Shown here: piece by piece, positions 52,337-60,747 of the stretch
Numbering within the stretch: the stretch's first letter is position 1
How the letters are laid out: every line of letters starts with the position of its first letter
Translations under genes and position numbers: made by a program
Source of the DNA: Bosea sp. 29B
GTDB taxonomy: Bacteria > Pseudomonadota > Alphaproteobacteria > Rhizobiales > Beijerinckiaceae
DNA length: 64,000 nt
Reading direction: 5' to 3'
NCBI RefSeq assembly: GCF_902506165.1
Contig: NZ_LR733817.1
Span: 3,147,937 to 3,211,936 of the forward strand
Notes under the pieces: generated by a model
Told to the model about the DNA's origin: nothing
Databases searched by the model: none
What the model saw: only the letters and a program-made list of their open reading frames with translations

Positions 52337-52959
52337 TGACCGCGCTCGCCGTCGCGCCTGGCGTGACGCATTGGCCGGGTTATCTCGATCCGGCCGAGCA
52401 GGCGGCGCTGGTCGCCGAACTGCGCGAGGCGGCGCGACAGGCGCCGTTCTATGTGCCGCGCATGCCGAAGACCGGAAAACCATTCTCGGTCAAAATGACC
52501 AATTGCGGCGCGCTCGGCTGGGTCTCGGATGAGCGCGGCTACCGCTACCAGCCGCTTCACCCTGAGACCGGAGCGCCCTGGCCCCCGATCCCGGCCCGGT
52601 TGCTGCGCGCCTGGGAGGAGCTCGCGGGCTATCCGCACCAGCCCGAGGCCTGTCTCGTCAATTTCTACGAGCCGAGTGCGAAGATGGGCCTGCATCAGGA
52701 CCGCGATGAACAGGAGTTCGATGCGCCGGTGCTCTCGCTCTCACTCGGCGACACCGCCGTCTTCCGCATCGGCGGCACCAGTCGCGGCGGCAAGACCGTC
52801 TCGCTGAAGCTGGCCTCGGGCGATGCGCTCGCCTTCGGCGGCGAGGCGCGGCTCGCCTTTCACGGCATCGACCGCATCCTTGCGGGCTCGTCGAGCCTGC
52901 TGCCGCAAGCCGGGCGGATCAATCTGACCCTGCGGCGGGTGACGAAGCCTTCAGTTTGA
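52336..52959 (+). CDS. alkB: AlkB-family 2-oxoglutarate/Fe(II) dioxygenase (DNA dealkylation)
   Basis: AlkB removes methyl groups from 1-methyladenine and 3-methylcytosine by oxidation. The iron ligands are in GLHQDRDE (His-X-Asp) and RLAFHGIDR (second His). The 2-oxoglutarate-binding Arg pair is in GRINLTLRRV, and VNFYEPSAKMGLH is a family hallmark. The 207-residue length is typical. It is coupled to dapB by a one-base overlap and converges with the TRIC gene, overlapping it by 9 bases. Confidence 0.9.
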   Translation: MTALAVAPGVTHWPGYLDPAEQAALVAELREAARQAPFYVPRMPKTGKPFSVKMTNCGALGWVSDERGYRYQPLHPETGAPWPPIPARLLRAWEELAGYPHQPEACLVNFYEPSAKMGLHQDRDEQEFDAPVLSLSLGDTAVFRIGGTSRGGKTVSLKLASGDALAFGGEARLAFHGIDRILAGSSSLLPQAGRINLTLRRVTKPSV

Positions 52960-53577
52960 AGGCTTGGGCGCATCGTCGCCCGGCAGTTTCGGGAACGACC
53001 AGCCGAACAGGAGCGGGCCGGCCCGCAGGCCGAAGCCGGCAGCGAGCCCGCCCAGCATGACCAGCATCGGGGCAAGGCCCATCTGCGCGAGGCCAACCGT
53101 CGTGGCAGCTCCTGCGGCTGCGGCGGTGACGTAGAAGTCGCGGCTCCACAGCACCATCGGCCTGTCGCCGGCGAGGAGGTCGCGGATGATGCCGCCGAAG
53201 GTCGCGGTCATCGCACCGAAGGCGATGGCGGAGGGGATCGGCACGCCGGCGGCCAGGCCCTTCTGCGCGCCGACCACGGCAAAGAGTGCGAGCCCCGCGG
53301 CATCCGCCCAGATCAGCAGGCGCTCGGCGCCCCAGCCGTCGAGCATGCCGGGCTTGAAGTAGGCGATTGTCCAGGCTGCCAGAGCGACGGCCGTGCACAG
53401 CATCACATCGGACGGCGCCTCGATCCAGAAAACGCGCCGGTCAAGCAGGAGATCACGCAGGGTGCCGCCACCGACGCCGGTGGCGAGCAGAATGAAGCCG
53501 AATGGGTCCATCCGCTTGCGGGCGGCGACCAACGCCCCGGTCAGGGCGAAGACGACGACGCCCGCAGCCTCGAGCAC
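52951..53577 (-). CDS. Trimeric intracellular cation (TRIC) channel / UPF0126 family protein
   Basis: This 208-residue membrane protein has seven hydrophobic segments in two similar halves: VVVFALTGALVAARKRMDPF and ATGVGGGTLRDLLLDRRVFW in the first; LALFAVVGAQKGLAAGVP and TATFGGIIRDLLAGDRP in the second. The repeated GG-T/I-RDLL motifs identify the TRIC/UPF0126 (YadS) family of homotrimeric K+ channels. The start is GTG 53577, 3 bases after the grpE stop on the same strand, so the two are probably co-transcribed. Confidence 0.9.
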   Translation of the reverse strand: MLEAAGVVVFALTGALVAARKRMDPFGFILLATGVGGGTLRDLLLDRRVFWIEAPSDVMLCTAVALAAWTIAYFKPGMLDGWGAERLLIWADAAGLALFAVVGAQKGLAAGVPIPSAIAFGAMTATFGGIIRDLLAGDRPMVLWSRDFYVTAAAAGAATTVGLAQMGLAPMLVMLGGLAAGFGLRAGPLLFGWSFPKLPGDDAPKPSN

Positions 53578-53580
53578 CTG

Positions 53581-54225
53581 TCAGTTCGCCGGCTTATCGC
53601 CGGCATCGGCCGCCGGGTTCTCCGAACCGTTGGCGACAGGCTTCGGCGCGCCGGCGGAGACGCCGACCAGCGCCGGGCGTAGCACCCGCTCGCCGATCTT
53701 GTAGCCGGTCTGCACCACCTTCGAGACGAGACCCTTGGCGATGCCGGCGTCGGGCGCTTCGAACATCGCCTGGTGCAGGTTCGGGTCGAACTTCTCACCC
53801 TGCGGGTCGATCTTGCGCACGCCATGGCGCTCGAGCGTCTTCAGGAGTTCGCGCTCGGTCAGCTCGACACCTTCGACCACGGCCGACAGTGCAGTGTCGG
53901 CTGCGGCGCGGGCCGTCTCCGGCACGCTCTCCAGCGCACGGCGCAGATTGTCGGCCGAGCCGAGCAGGTCGCGGGCGAAGCTCGTCACGGCATAGGCCTT
54001 GGCGTCGGAGATCTCGCGCTCGGTGCGTCGGCGCAGGTTCTCCATCTCGGCCAGGGTGCGCAGCAGCTTGTCCTTGATGTCGTCGCGCTCGGCTTCGAGC
54101 AGGGCAACGGGGTCCGGCGTCTGCGTCTCGTTCGCCTCGGTCGCGTCCTGGGCCTCGGTTTCCGGCTTCGGATCGTCCTTCGCAGGGTTCTGCGTCATTC
54201 CATCATCCCAATCGTTTATCGTCAT
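53581..54225 (-). CDS. grpE: Nucleotide exchange factor GrpE
   Basis: GrpE releases ADP from DnaK. The long N-terminal helix (LLRTLAEMENLRRRTEREIS) forms the dimer coiled coil. The C-terminal beta-wing has the GrpE signature around IDPQGEKFDPNLHQAMFEAP and VVQTGYKIGERVLRPALVGV. The first visible ATG is at 54225; ATG 54198, with GGGATGATGG in front, may be the true start. It is 40 kb from dnaK-dnaJ, and no hrcA lies upstream; glnD is 68 bp upstream instead. Confidence 0.96.
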   Translation of the reverse strand: MTINDWDDGMTQNPAKDDPKPETEAQDATEANETQTPDPVALLEAERDDIKDKLLRTLAEMENLRRRTEREISDAKAYAVTSFARDLLGSADNLRRALESVPETARAAADTALSAVVEGVELTERELLKTLERHGVRKIDPQGEKFDPNLHQAMFEAPDAGIAKGLVSKVVQTGYKIGERVLRPALVGVSAGAPKPVANGSENPAADAGDKPAN

Positions 54226-54293
54226 GCATCATTGCGGCGCGGCCTGTCGGCGCACCGGCTTCGCTGCCGATATCGGGCTTCGGCCGGGCGAAA

Positions 54294-57104
54294 TCAAGCG
54301 CGAGCCACGGCCTTCGCCTTGCCCGAGGCCTGCTTGTCGAGCTCCGCCGTGAACACGGCGAGCAGCGCCTGGCGAATCACCAGCTGGCGGCCGGTCGAGG
54401 TGATCTTCGCTCCGGTGAGGTCGGTGACGTAGAAGACGTCGACCGCCTTCTCGCCGAAGGTCGCGATATGGGCCGAGGCGATGTTGAGGTTGAGCTTCCC
54501 GATCGCGGTAGTGAGGTCATAGAGCAGGCCGGGCCGGTCGAGGCCGGAGACCTCCAGCACCGTGTGCCGCGACGACAGGACATTGTCGATGATCACCTCG
54601 GGCGCGACCTGGAAGGTGCCGCCGCGTGGTGGCGGGGCCCGGCGCTGGGCGACGAGGTCGGCGATCCTGATCTCGCCCTTGAGGGCGCGTTCGATCGCCG
54701 CGGCGATCCGCTCGGCCCGACGCAGCTCATCGTCGTCGCGCTCGAAGGCGCGCGAGACGAAGATGGTGTCGAGCACCAGCCCGTCGGTGGTGGTGAAGAT
54801 CTGCGCGTCGACGATGTTGCCGCCGGCCGCCGCGCAGGCGCCGGTGACGATGGCGAGCAGGCGCGGATGGTCGGGCGCCAGCACGGTGAGCTCGGTCACG
54901 CCGCGGAACTGGTCGGTCTCGACCCGTGTCGCCGTGGTGCGGCCGGCAACCTCAGCCTCGCGCAGGAAGCGGGCATGCTGCTCCTGCCGCTCGGGCTCGA
55001 CTTTGAGCCAATAGGCCGGATAGTGCCGGGCGAGATAGGCGGCCCGCTCCTCGTCCGTCCAATCGGCGAGGCGCGCCTCCAGCGCCTGCTGCTTGCGCTC
55101 GACCCTGGCCTTGCGCTCGATGCCGGAATGGCCGCCGGCGAGCACGACCTCGGTCTCGTAATAGAGCGTGCGCAGCAACTGGCCCTTCCAGCCGTTCCAG
55201 ACACCGGGGCCGACCGCCTTGATGTCGGCGACGGTCAGCACCAGCAAGAGCTTCAGCCGCTCCAGCGTCTGCACGATCGCAGCGAAGCTCTCGATCGTCT
55301 TGGGGTCGCCGAGATCGCGGCTCTGGGCGATCGTCGACATCACCAGATGGTTCTCGATCAGCCAGACCACCGTCTCGGTCTGCGCATCGGTGAGGCCGAG
55401 CCGCGGGCAGAGCTTGCGGGCGATGCGGGCGCCGGCGACCGAATGGTCCTCCGGCCGGCCCTTGGCGATGTCGTGCAGGAACAGCGCGACATAGAGCGCA
55501 CGCCGGTTGGTGATGGTCGCGAAGATCGAGTTCGCCAGGGGGTGCTCGGCTTCGAGCTTGCCGGCATCGACCTCGGCGAGGATGCCGATCGAGCGGATCA
55601 GGTGCTCGTCGACTGTATAGTGATGATACATGTTGAACTGCATCATCGCGACGATGCGGCCGAAATCCGGGACGAAGCGGCCGAGCAGCCCGGATTCGTT
55701 CATCCGCCGCAGGACCGCCTCGGGCGAGCGCCGCGCCGTCAGAATCTCCAGGAAGATGCGGTTGGCCTCGCGATCCTGCCGCAATTGCGGGGTGACGAGC
55801 CGCAGCGACTGCGTCACCAGCCGGCTGGTGTCGGGGTGGATGGCGAGATCGTCGCGGCTGGCGATCTCGTAGAGCCGCAGCAGGTTGACCGGGTCGCGCT
55901 TGAAGGCGTCGTCGTCGATCACGGCGAGGCGCTGGCCCTGCAGAGTGAAGTCGGGATGGCCGAGCGCGCGCACGCGCCGTCGCTTGGTGAAGGAGCCGAT
56001 CAGGCTGGTCAGGCTGGCGCGCGGCTTCTGCTGGCGCGCCTCCAGCGCCGCGCAGACGATCGCGGTGAGGTCGCCGACATCCTTGGCGACGAGGAAATAG
56101 GCCTTCATGAAGCGCTCGACCGGGGCCTGGCCGCTACGGCCGGCATAGCCGATCGCGGCTGCGACCTGGCGCTGCAGGTCGAAAGAGAGCCGCTCCTCTG
56201 CTCGCCCGGTGATGAAATGCATCCAGCAGCGCACCCGCCAGAGGAATTCCTCCGAGCGCTGGAACATCGCGAATTCGCGCGCATCGAACAGCCCGGCTTC
56301 GACCAGCTCGGCCGGATCGTCGACGCGATAGGAATACTTGGCGATCCAGAACAACGTGTTGAGGTCGCGCAGGCCGCCCTTGCCATCCTTGACGTTGGGC
56401 TCGACCAGATAGCGCGACGAGCCGGCGCGGGCGACGCGGGCCTCGCGCTCGGCGAGCTTGGCCTCGGTGAAGATCGCGGCGGTGCCCTCGGCGATCTCGG
56501 CGCCGTAGCGCCGCTGCAGATCGGCGAACAGGGCGGCATCGCCGCAGACCAACCGCGCCTCCAGCAGCGCGGTGCGGATCGTCATGTCGGCCCGCCCCTC
56601 GCGGATGCAGTCGTCGACCGAGCGCACGGAATGGCCGACCTTCAGCTTCAGGTCCCAAAGCGGATAGAGCATGGCCTCGACCACGCTCTCGCCCCATGCG
56701 GTCTGCTTGTCTGGGAAAAGAAAGAGCAGATCGACATCGGAGCCCGGCGCCAGCGTGCCGCGGCCATAGCCGCCGACCGCGACGACGGCGATGCGCTCGC
56801 CGGCGGACGGATTCTCGACCGGATAGAAATGCCGCGTCGCTGCGACATGCAGGCTGGCGACGATGCTGTCCATCACACCGGAGAGCCGCTTGGCGCAGGC
56901 GAGGCCGTTGCGCGACTTGGTCAGGATGTCGCGGGCCGACTGGCGACCTTCCTCGAGATTGTCGCGCAGTGCGTCGACCAGCGCATTGCGCAGGTTGTCG
57001 CGATCGCCCTCGTCGAACTGTCGCGCCAGCTTGCCGACCGCGGCCGTGGGATTGTCGATGAATTCGGCGAGGCGGGGGACTGGCTTGTCGGGGGAGGGCG
57101 GCAC
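54294..57104 (-). CDS. glnD: [Protein-PII] uridylyltransferase / uridylyl-removing enzyme GlnD
   Basis: GlnD senses glutamine and uridylylates or de-uridylylates PII proteins. The nucleotidyltransferase motif GGYGRGTLAPGSDVDLLFLF is at about residues 111-130. The HD phosphohydrolase domain has YHHYTVDEHLIRSIG and ALFLHDIAKGRPEDHSVAG. Two C-terminal ACT domains start near LTVLAPDHPRLLAIVTG and LEVSGLDRPGLLYDLTT. The full length of 936 residues is normal. The apparent start is GTG 57104 (MPPSPDK); it heads the leftward glnD-grpE-TRIC run. Confidence 0.97.
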   Translation of the reverse strand: MPPSPDKPVPRLAEFIDNPTAAVGKLARQFDEGDRDNLRNALVDALRDNLEEGRQSARDILTKSRNGLACAKRLSGVMDSIVASLHVAATRHFYPVENPSAGERIAVVAVGGYGRGTLAPGSDVDLLFLFPDKQTAWGESVVEAMLYPLWDLKLKVGHSVRSVDDCIREGRADMTIRTALLEARLVCGDAALFADLQRRYGAEIAEGTAAIFTEAKLAEREARVARAGSSRYLVEPNVKDGKGGLRDLNTLFWIAKYSYRVDDPAELVEAGLFDAREFAMFQRSEEFLWRVRCWMHFITGRAEERLSFDLQRQVAAAIGYAGRSGQAPVERFMKAYFLVAKDVGDLTAIVCAALEARQQKPRASLTSLIGSFTKRRRVRALGHPDFTLQGQRLAVIDDDAFKRDPVNLLRLYEIASRDDLAIHPDTSRLVTQSLRLVTPQLRQDREANRIFLEILTARRSPEAVLRRMNESGLLGRFVPDFGRIVAMMQFNMYHHYTVDEHLIRSIGILAEVDAGKLEAEHPLANSIFATITNRRALYVALFLHDIAKGRPEDHSVAGARIARKLCPRLGLTDAQTETVVWLIENHLVMSTIAQSRDLGDPKTIESFAAIVQTLERLKLLLVLTVADIKAVGPGVWNGWKGQLLRTLYYETEVVLAGGHSGIERKARVERKQQALEARLADWTDEERAAYLARHYPAYWLKVEPERQEQHARFLREAEVAGRTTATRVETDQFRGVTELTVLAPDHPRLLAIVTGACAAAGGNIVDAQIFTTTDGLVLDTIFVSRAFERDDDELRRAERIAAAIERALKGEIRIADLVAQRRAPPPRGGTFQVAPEVIIDNVLSSRHTVLEVSGLDRPGLLYDLTTAIGKLNLNIASAHIATFGEKAVDVFYVTDLTGAKITSTGRQLVIRQALLAVFTAELDKQASGKAKAVARA

Positions 57105-57238
57105 TGAACGAGGCTCTTCGAGACTTTCGGCAGACGCGGCGATTGCCGATCCCTAGCACGAACCAAGCCAAGCGCGGAAACATAATTTAACAAGGAAATT
57201 ATGTGAAGTGATGGATATCACGCAATCTTGCGTCTTGT

Positions 57239-57267
57239 TTGACAAAGAGAACGATTGAACCTATCAA
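57239..57267 (+). promoter_or_regulatory. Sigma70-type promoter ahead of first SAM-II riboswitch
   Basis: TTGACA (57239-57244) and TATCAA (57262-57267) are separated by exactly 17 bases. Transcription would begin about 57274, at the first bases of the riboswitch P1 stem, so the riboswitch lies at the very 5' end of the transcript. Confidence 0.8.
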
Positions 57268-57269
57268 TC

Positions 57270-57330
57270 GGACACGCGCCGATTTGAGCCAGCAGCTTGC
57301 GGGCGCGAAACAAGTGCAGCTAAAGCGGGG
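57270..57330 (+). promoter_or_regulatory. SAM-II riboswitch, copy 1 (ssu-like operon)
   Basis: The P1 stem is CGCGCC (57275-57280) with GGCGCG (57302-57307). The loop GATTTGAGCC follows P1's 5' strand, and the conserved 3' part GTGCAGCTAAAGC is at about 57314-57326, ending in a G-run. These match the known metX-type SAM-II pattern (CGCGCYGATTT...GCGCG...ATGYAGCTAAA). SAM binding closes the pseudoknot and masks the ribosome-binding region, lowering translation. It lies 57 bases before the binding-protein ATG. Confidence 0.85.
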
Positions 57331-57386
57331 GCGCCGGAGGCCGATTGCTTCCACCCCTTCGCATAAGTCGATCGAAGGGGAACGCC

Positions 57387-58361
57387 ATGTCGACTATCTC
57401 ATTCTCGACCCGCCGCGCCGTGCTCGCCGGTCTTGCCGCAGCTTCGCTCGCCTTTGGCAGCGCGCAGGCGCAGGCGCCGAAGGAGATCCGCGTCGACTAC
57501 GCCACCTACAACCCGGTCAGCCTGCTGCTCAAGGAGCGCGGCATCCTGGAGAAGGCGCTGGAGGCCGACGGCATCAAGGTGCGCTGGGTGTTCTCGGCCG
57601 GCTCGAACAAGGCGCTCGAATTCCTCAATGCCGGCTCGCTCGATTTCGGTTCGACCGCCGGCGCCGCCGCGCTGATCGCCAAGATCAACGGCAACCCGAT
57701 CAAGTCGATCTACGTCTATTCCCGGCCGGAATGGACGGCGCTGGTCACCGGCGCCAAGAGCGAGGTCACCAAGGTCGCCGACCTCAAGGGCAAGCGCGTC
57801 GCCGTTACCCGCGGCACCGATCCGCATATCTTCCTGGTGCGCTCGCTCGCCGAGGCCGGCCTGACCGAGAAGGACGTCAAGCTCGTGCTGCTGCAGCATG
57901 CCGACGGCCGGCTCGCGCTGGAGCGCGGCGATGTCGAGGCCTGGGCCGGGCTCGACCCGATGATGGCCGCCGCCGAGGTCGAGGCGGGCGCCAAGCTCTT
58001 CCACCGCAAGGCCGCCGACAACACCTGGGGCGTGCTCAACGTCCGCGAGGAGTTCGCCGAAAAGAACCCGCAGCTCGTCCGCAAGGTGCTCAAGGCCTAT
58101 GAGGAGGCGCGCGCCATCGCCCTCGCCAACCCGGCCGAGGTCCGGAAGGCGCTGGTCGAGGCGACCAAGCTCTCCGACGCGGTGATCGAGCGCCAGCTCA
58201 CCCGCACCGAACTGACCCACAGCACGATCGGCCCGGCGCAAGCCGAGACCATCCTCGCCGCGGGCCTCGCGCTGCAGCAGGCCGGCGTCCTGCCCGCCAA
58301 TGCCGACGTCAAGGCATCGGTCGATGCGCTGATCGACAAGCGCTTTGCCGCGACCAACTGA
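57387..58361 (+). CDS. ABC transporter substrate-binding protein (SsuA-like, SAM-II regulated)
   Basis: This 324-residue periplasmic binding protein is of the aliphatic-sulfonate/NMT1 group. Signal region TRRAVLAGLAAASLAFGSAQ has a twin-arginine look. The mature part begins PKEIRVDYATYNPVSLLLKE, with VRWVFSAGSNKALEFLNAGS, FGSTAGAAALIAKINGNP, and LKGKRVAVTRGTDPHIFLVR. It probably captures an organosulfur compound, because SAM-II control ties it to methionine supply. It is the first gene of the operon with permease, ATPase and GNAT. GAAGGGG lies before ATG 57387. Confidence 0.88.
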   Translation: MSTISFSTRRAVLAGLAAASLAFGSAQAQAPKEIRVDYATYNPVSLLLKERGILEKALEADGIKVRWVFSAGSNKALEFLNAGSLDFGSTAGAAALIAKINGNPIKSIYVYSRPEWTALVTGAKSEVTKVADLKGKRVAVTRGTDPHIFLVRSLAEAGLTEKDVKLVLLQHADGRLALERGDVEAWAGLDPMMAAAEVEAGAKLFHRKAADNTWGVLNVREEFAEKNPQLVRKVLKAYEEARAIALANPAEVRKALVEATKLSDAVIERQLTRTELTHSTIGPAQAETILAAGLALQQAGVLPANADVKASVDALIDKRFAATN

Positions 58362-58381
58362 GCGGGCATGATCCCGTCGCA

Positions 58382-59215
58382 ATGAGTTCGATCGAGATCG
58401 CAGACGCCATCGACGGGAGGCCGGCCGCGCCCCGCGCACGGCCGGCTTCTCGCGTTGGCCTGCGGCTCGCCGGCTTCCTGTTGCCGGTCGTCCTCGCGAT
58501 CATCTGGGAAATCCTGGTCCGGGCCGGCCTCGCCAATGGCCGGCTGATGCCGCCGCCGAGCGTGGTGGGCGCGACGCTCTGGCAACTCGCCGTCAGCGGC
58601 GAGCTTTGGACCCATGCGTGGGCGACGCTTTGGCGCGTTGCTGCCGGCTTCGGTATCGGCGCCGCCGTCGGCACGGCCTTGGGAGCCCTGACCGGCGCCC
58701 TGCCATTGGCGCGCGGCCTGCTCGACCCGACCTTGCAAGCCCTGCGCGCCATTCCCTCGATCGCCTGGGTGCCGCTCTTCATTCTCTGGTTCGGCATCTT
58801 CGAGGCCTCGAAGGTGGCGCTGATCGCGGTCGGCGTCTTCTTTCCGGTCTATCTCGGCGTCGCCGCCGCAATCCTCTCGATCGACCGCAAGATCGTCGAG
58901 GTCGGCCGCGTCTTCCGGCTCGGCCGGCTCGCCATGGTCAGGCGCGTGCTGCTGCCGGCGATCCTGCCCGACTGGTTCACGGCTTTGCGCGGCGGGCTCG
59001 GTCTCGGCTTCATGTTCGTCGTCGCCGCAGAGATCATGGGCGCGAGCGAAGGCCTCGGCTATCTCCTGGTCGACGGCCAGCAGCTCGGCCGTCCCGACAC
59101 CATCATCGCCGCAATCATCGCCTTCGCCGTGCTCGGCAAGCTCGCCGATGGCCTGCTGCTCGGGCTGACCCGCCCCTTCCTCGCCTGGCAGGACACGGCC
59201 AGGGACAGGCTCTGA
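58382..59215 (+). CDS. ABC transporter permease (SsuC-like)
   Basis: This 277-residue permease has about six transmembrane helices after a short charged N-terminus. The coupling loop is RVFRLGRLAMVRRVLLPAIL with the EAA-type Gly. The late segment EIMGASEGLGYLLVDGQQL is characteristic of SsuC/TauC permeases. It starts 20 bases after the binding-protein stop and ends 7 bases before the ATPase start, so the three form one import complex. Confidence 0.93.
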   Translation: MSSIEIADAIDGRPAAPRARPASRVGLRLAGFLLPVVLAIIWEILVRAGLANGRLMPPPSVVGATLWQLAVSGELWTHAWATLWRVAAGFGIGAAVGTALGALTGALPLARGLLDPTLQALRAIPSIAWVPLFILWFGIFEASKVALIAVGVFFPVYLGVAAAILSIDRKIVEVGRVFRLGRLAMVRRVLLPAILPDWFTALRGGLGLGFMFVVAAEIMGASEGLGYLLVDGQQLGRPDTIIAAIIAFAVLGKLADGLLLGLTRPFLAWQDTARDRL

Positions 59216-59222
59216 GGGCGCG

Positions 59223-60005
59223 ATGCTGACCTTCAATCACCTCTCCAAGACCTATGCCGACGGCACCCGCGCACTCTCCGGCATCGATATCTCCGTCGCG
59301 GCCGGCGAGATCCTGGCGCTGGTCGGCGGCTCCGGCTGCGGCAAGACCACGCTGCTGCGCCTCGTCGCTGGGCTCGACCGGCCGAGCGAGGGGCGCATCC
59401 TGCTCGACGACGCGGCGATCACCGAGCCGCGGGCCGATGTCGGCGTGATCTTCCAGGAGCCGCGCCTGCTGCCCTGGCTCTCGGTTGCCGACAATGCCGG
59501 CTTCGGCCTCAGCCATCTCCCGGCGACGGAGCGCGCCCGTCTCGTCACCGGGGCGCTCGCCCGCGTCGGCCTCGCCGGCTATGAGGCGCGCTGGCCGCGC
59601 GAACTCTCCGGCGGCCAGCAACAGCGCGTCGCCATCGCCCGCGCCCTCGTCACCCGGCCCAAGCTCCTCTTGATGGACGAGCCCTTCTCGGCGCTCGATG
59701 CAACGACGCGCGCCAGCCTGCACGGCCATCTCCTCGCCCTCTGGGAGGAGAGCCGGCCGACCGTCGTGATGGTCACCCATGATGTCGAGGAAGCGGTGAC
59801 GCTGGCCGACCGCATCGTTGTGATGCAACCCAGGCCCGGCCGCATTTTCGACGAGCTCGACAACCCGCTGACCCGCCCGCGCGACCGGCTTTCGCCGGCC
59901 TTCGAGGCGATCAAGCGCGAGGCGCTGCGCACGCTCGACCGCTCGCTCACCGACAGCGAGCCGCGCCAGCACAAGGCGGCCGAGAGCGCCGGCATGTGGT
60001 GGTAG
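59223..60005 (+). CDS. ABC transporter ATP-binding protein (SsuB-like)
   Basis: This 260-residue ATPase has all catalytic motifs: Walker A GGSGCGKTT, Q-loop FQEPRLLPWLSV, signature LSGGQQQRVA, Walker B LLLMDEPFSALD, and switch His in VTHDVEEAV. The tail (FDELDNPLTRPRDRLS) is typical of SsuB/TauB. It energises the permease encoded just upstream. A diverged paralogue lacking most of these motifs is encoded 0.75 kb downstream. Confidence 0.94.
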   Translation: MLTFNHLSKTYADGTRALSGIDISVAAGEILALVGGSGCGKTTLLRLVAGLDRPSEGRILLDDAAITEPRADVGVIFQEPRLLPWLSVADNAGFGLSHLPATERARLVTGALARVGLAGYEARWPRELSGGQQQRVAIARALVTRPKLLLMDEPFSALDATTRASLHGHLLALWEESRPTVVMVTHDVEEAVTLADRIVVMQPRPGRIFDELDNPLTRPRDRLSPAFEAIKREALRTLDRSLTDSEPRQHKAAESAGMWW

Positions 60006-60034
60006 GCGCCGCACGACCGTGGCAGCATCGGGCG

Positions 60035-60583
60035 ATGGACACCGCGCCCATCCCACGCAGGACGATCGCGACCGCCCGGCTCGCCTTGCGGCCCTCGTCT
60101 GCGGCCGACGCGCAACGCGCCTTCGAGATCCAGTCCGACTGGGCCGTCACGCAGATGCTGCGGATGGCCTCCTTTCCACCCGCCCGGACCGAGATCGAAG
60201 CCTGGTTCGCCGATCATCCGCGCAAATGGGCGGCGGGGGAGGCTTATCGCTTCGCCGCGATGCTGGACGGGCGGATGATCGGGCTCGTCGACATCGATGA
60301 GATCGCCGATGGCGAGGGCGAGATCGGCTATTGGTTCGAGCAGGCGGCCTGGGGACAGGGCTTAGCCTCCGAGGCGGCGAGGGCGGTGGTGCGGTTCGCT
60401 TTCGCCGAAGCCAGGCTCCTGTCGCTCCGGTCCGGGCATGCGGCGGACAATGCCGCCTCGGGTGGGGTGCTGACCAGGCTGGGTTTCCGCTTGTTCGACC
60501 GGGCCGAGTGTCCCTCGCGTTCGCGCGGTGAAACCATCCTGCAATGCCGCTACCGGCTCGCCCGTGCCGACTTCCCTGACTGA
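60035..60583 (+). CDS. GNAT-family N-acetyltransferase (RimJ/RimL-like)
   Basis: This 182-residue GNAT protein has RTIATARLALRPSSAADAQR at the N-terminus, as in the RimJ/RimL branch. The acetyl-CoA site is in GYWFEQAAWGQGLASEAARA, and the C-terminal fold has SLRSGHAADNAASGGVLTRL followed by GFRLFDRAE. The acceptor is unknown. It follows the ATPase by 29 bases and probably shares the SAM-II-controlled transcript, which hints at modification of an imported sulfur compound or an amino acid. Confidence 0.85.
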   Translation: MDTAPIPRRTIATARLALRPSSAADAQRAFEIQSDWAVTQMLRMASFPPARTEIEAWFADHPRKWAAGEAYRFAAMLDGRMIGLVDIDEIADGEGEIGYWFEQAAWGQGLASEAARAVVRFAFAEARLLSLRSGHAADNAASGGVLTRLGFRLFDRAECPSRSRGETILQCRYRLARADFPD

Positions 60584-60593
60584 GAGGGTCCGT

Positions 60594-60623
60594 TTGACAA
60601 AACGGACGTTCAGACCTTATGAA
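60594..60623 (+). promoter_or_regulatory. Sigma70-type promoter ahead of second SAM-II riboswitch
   Basis: TTGACA (60594-60599) is followed after 18 bases by TATGAA (60618-60623); TTATGA (60617-60622) at 17 is the alternative. It starts 10 bases after the GNAT stop, so the second unit can be transcribed independently. Confidence 0.7.
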
Positions 60624-60624
60624 A

Positions 60625-60684
60625 GGACACGCGCCGATTTGAGCCTCAGCTTGCGGGCGCGAAACAAATGCAGCTAAAGCGCGG
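60625..60684 (+). promoter_or_regulatory. SAM-II riboswitch, copy 2
   Basis: Almost identical to copy 1: CGCGCC (60630-60635) with GGCGCG (60656-60661) form P1, GATTTGAGCC follows, and ATGCAGCTAAAGC is at about 60668-60680. The differences are one base fewer in the loop and CAAA instead of CAAG before the TGCAGC. A separate hairpin (GACGGCC TTAA GGCCGTC, 60693-60710) follows. The start codon at 60748 is 63 bases further on. Confidence 0.85.
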
Positions 60685-60747
60685 GACGACGGGACGGCCT
60701 TAAGGCCGTCGGCGCTCCTTCCGCCTTGTCTATGGATGGAGCCAGTT

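Noticed and set aside
54468..57107. An 879-codon open frame antisense to glnD
   Set aside because: The antisense frame mirrors GC-rich third positions of glnD, with Arg/Asp/Ala/His-rich low-complexity translation and no recognisable domain.
57345..57386. Start of the binding protein at 57345
   Set aside because: That start would place a leader peptide immediately after the riboswitch without signal-peptide features; ATG 57387 with GAAGGGG upstream fits better.
60693..60710. Hairpin after SAM-II copy 2 as an intrinsic terminator
   Set aside because: No T-run follows the stem, and the downstream gene has an intact RBS; it may be part of the expression platform but is not called a terminator.
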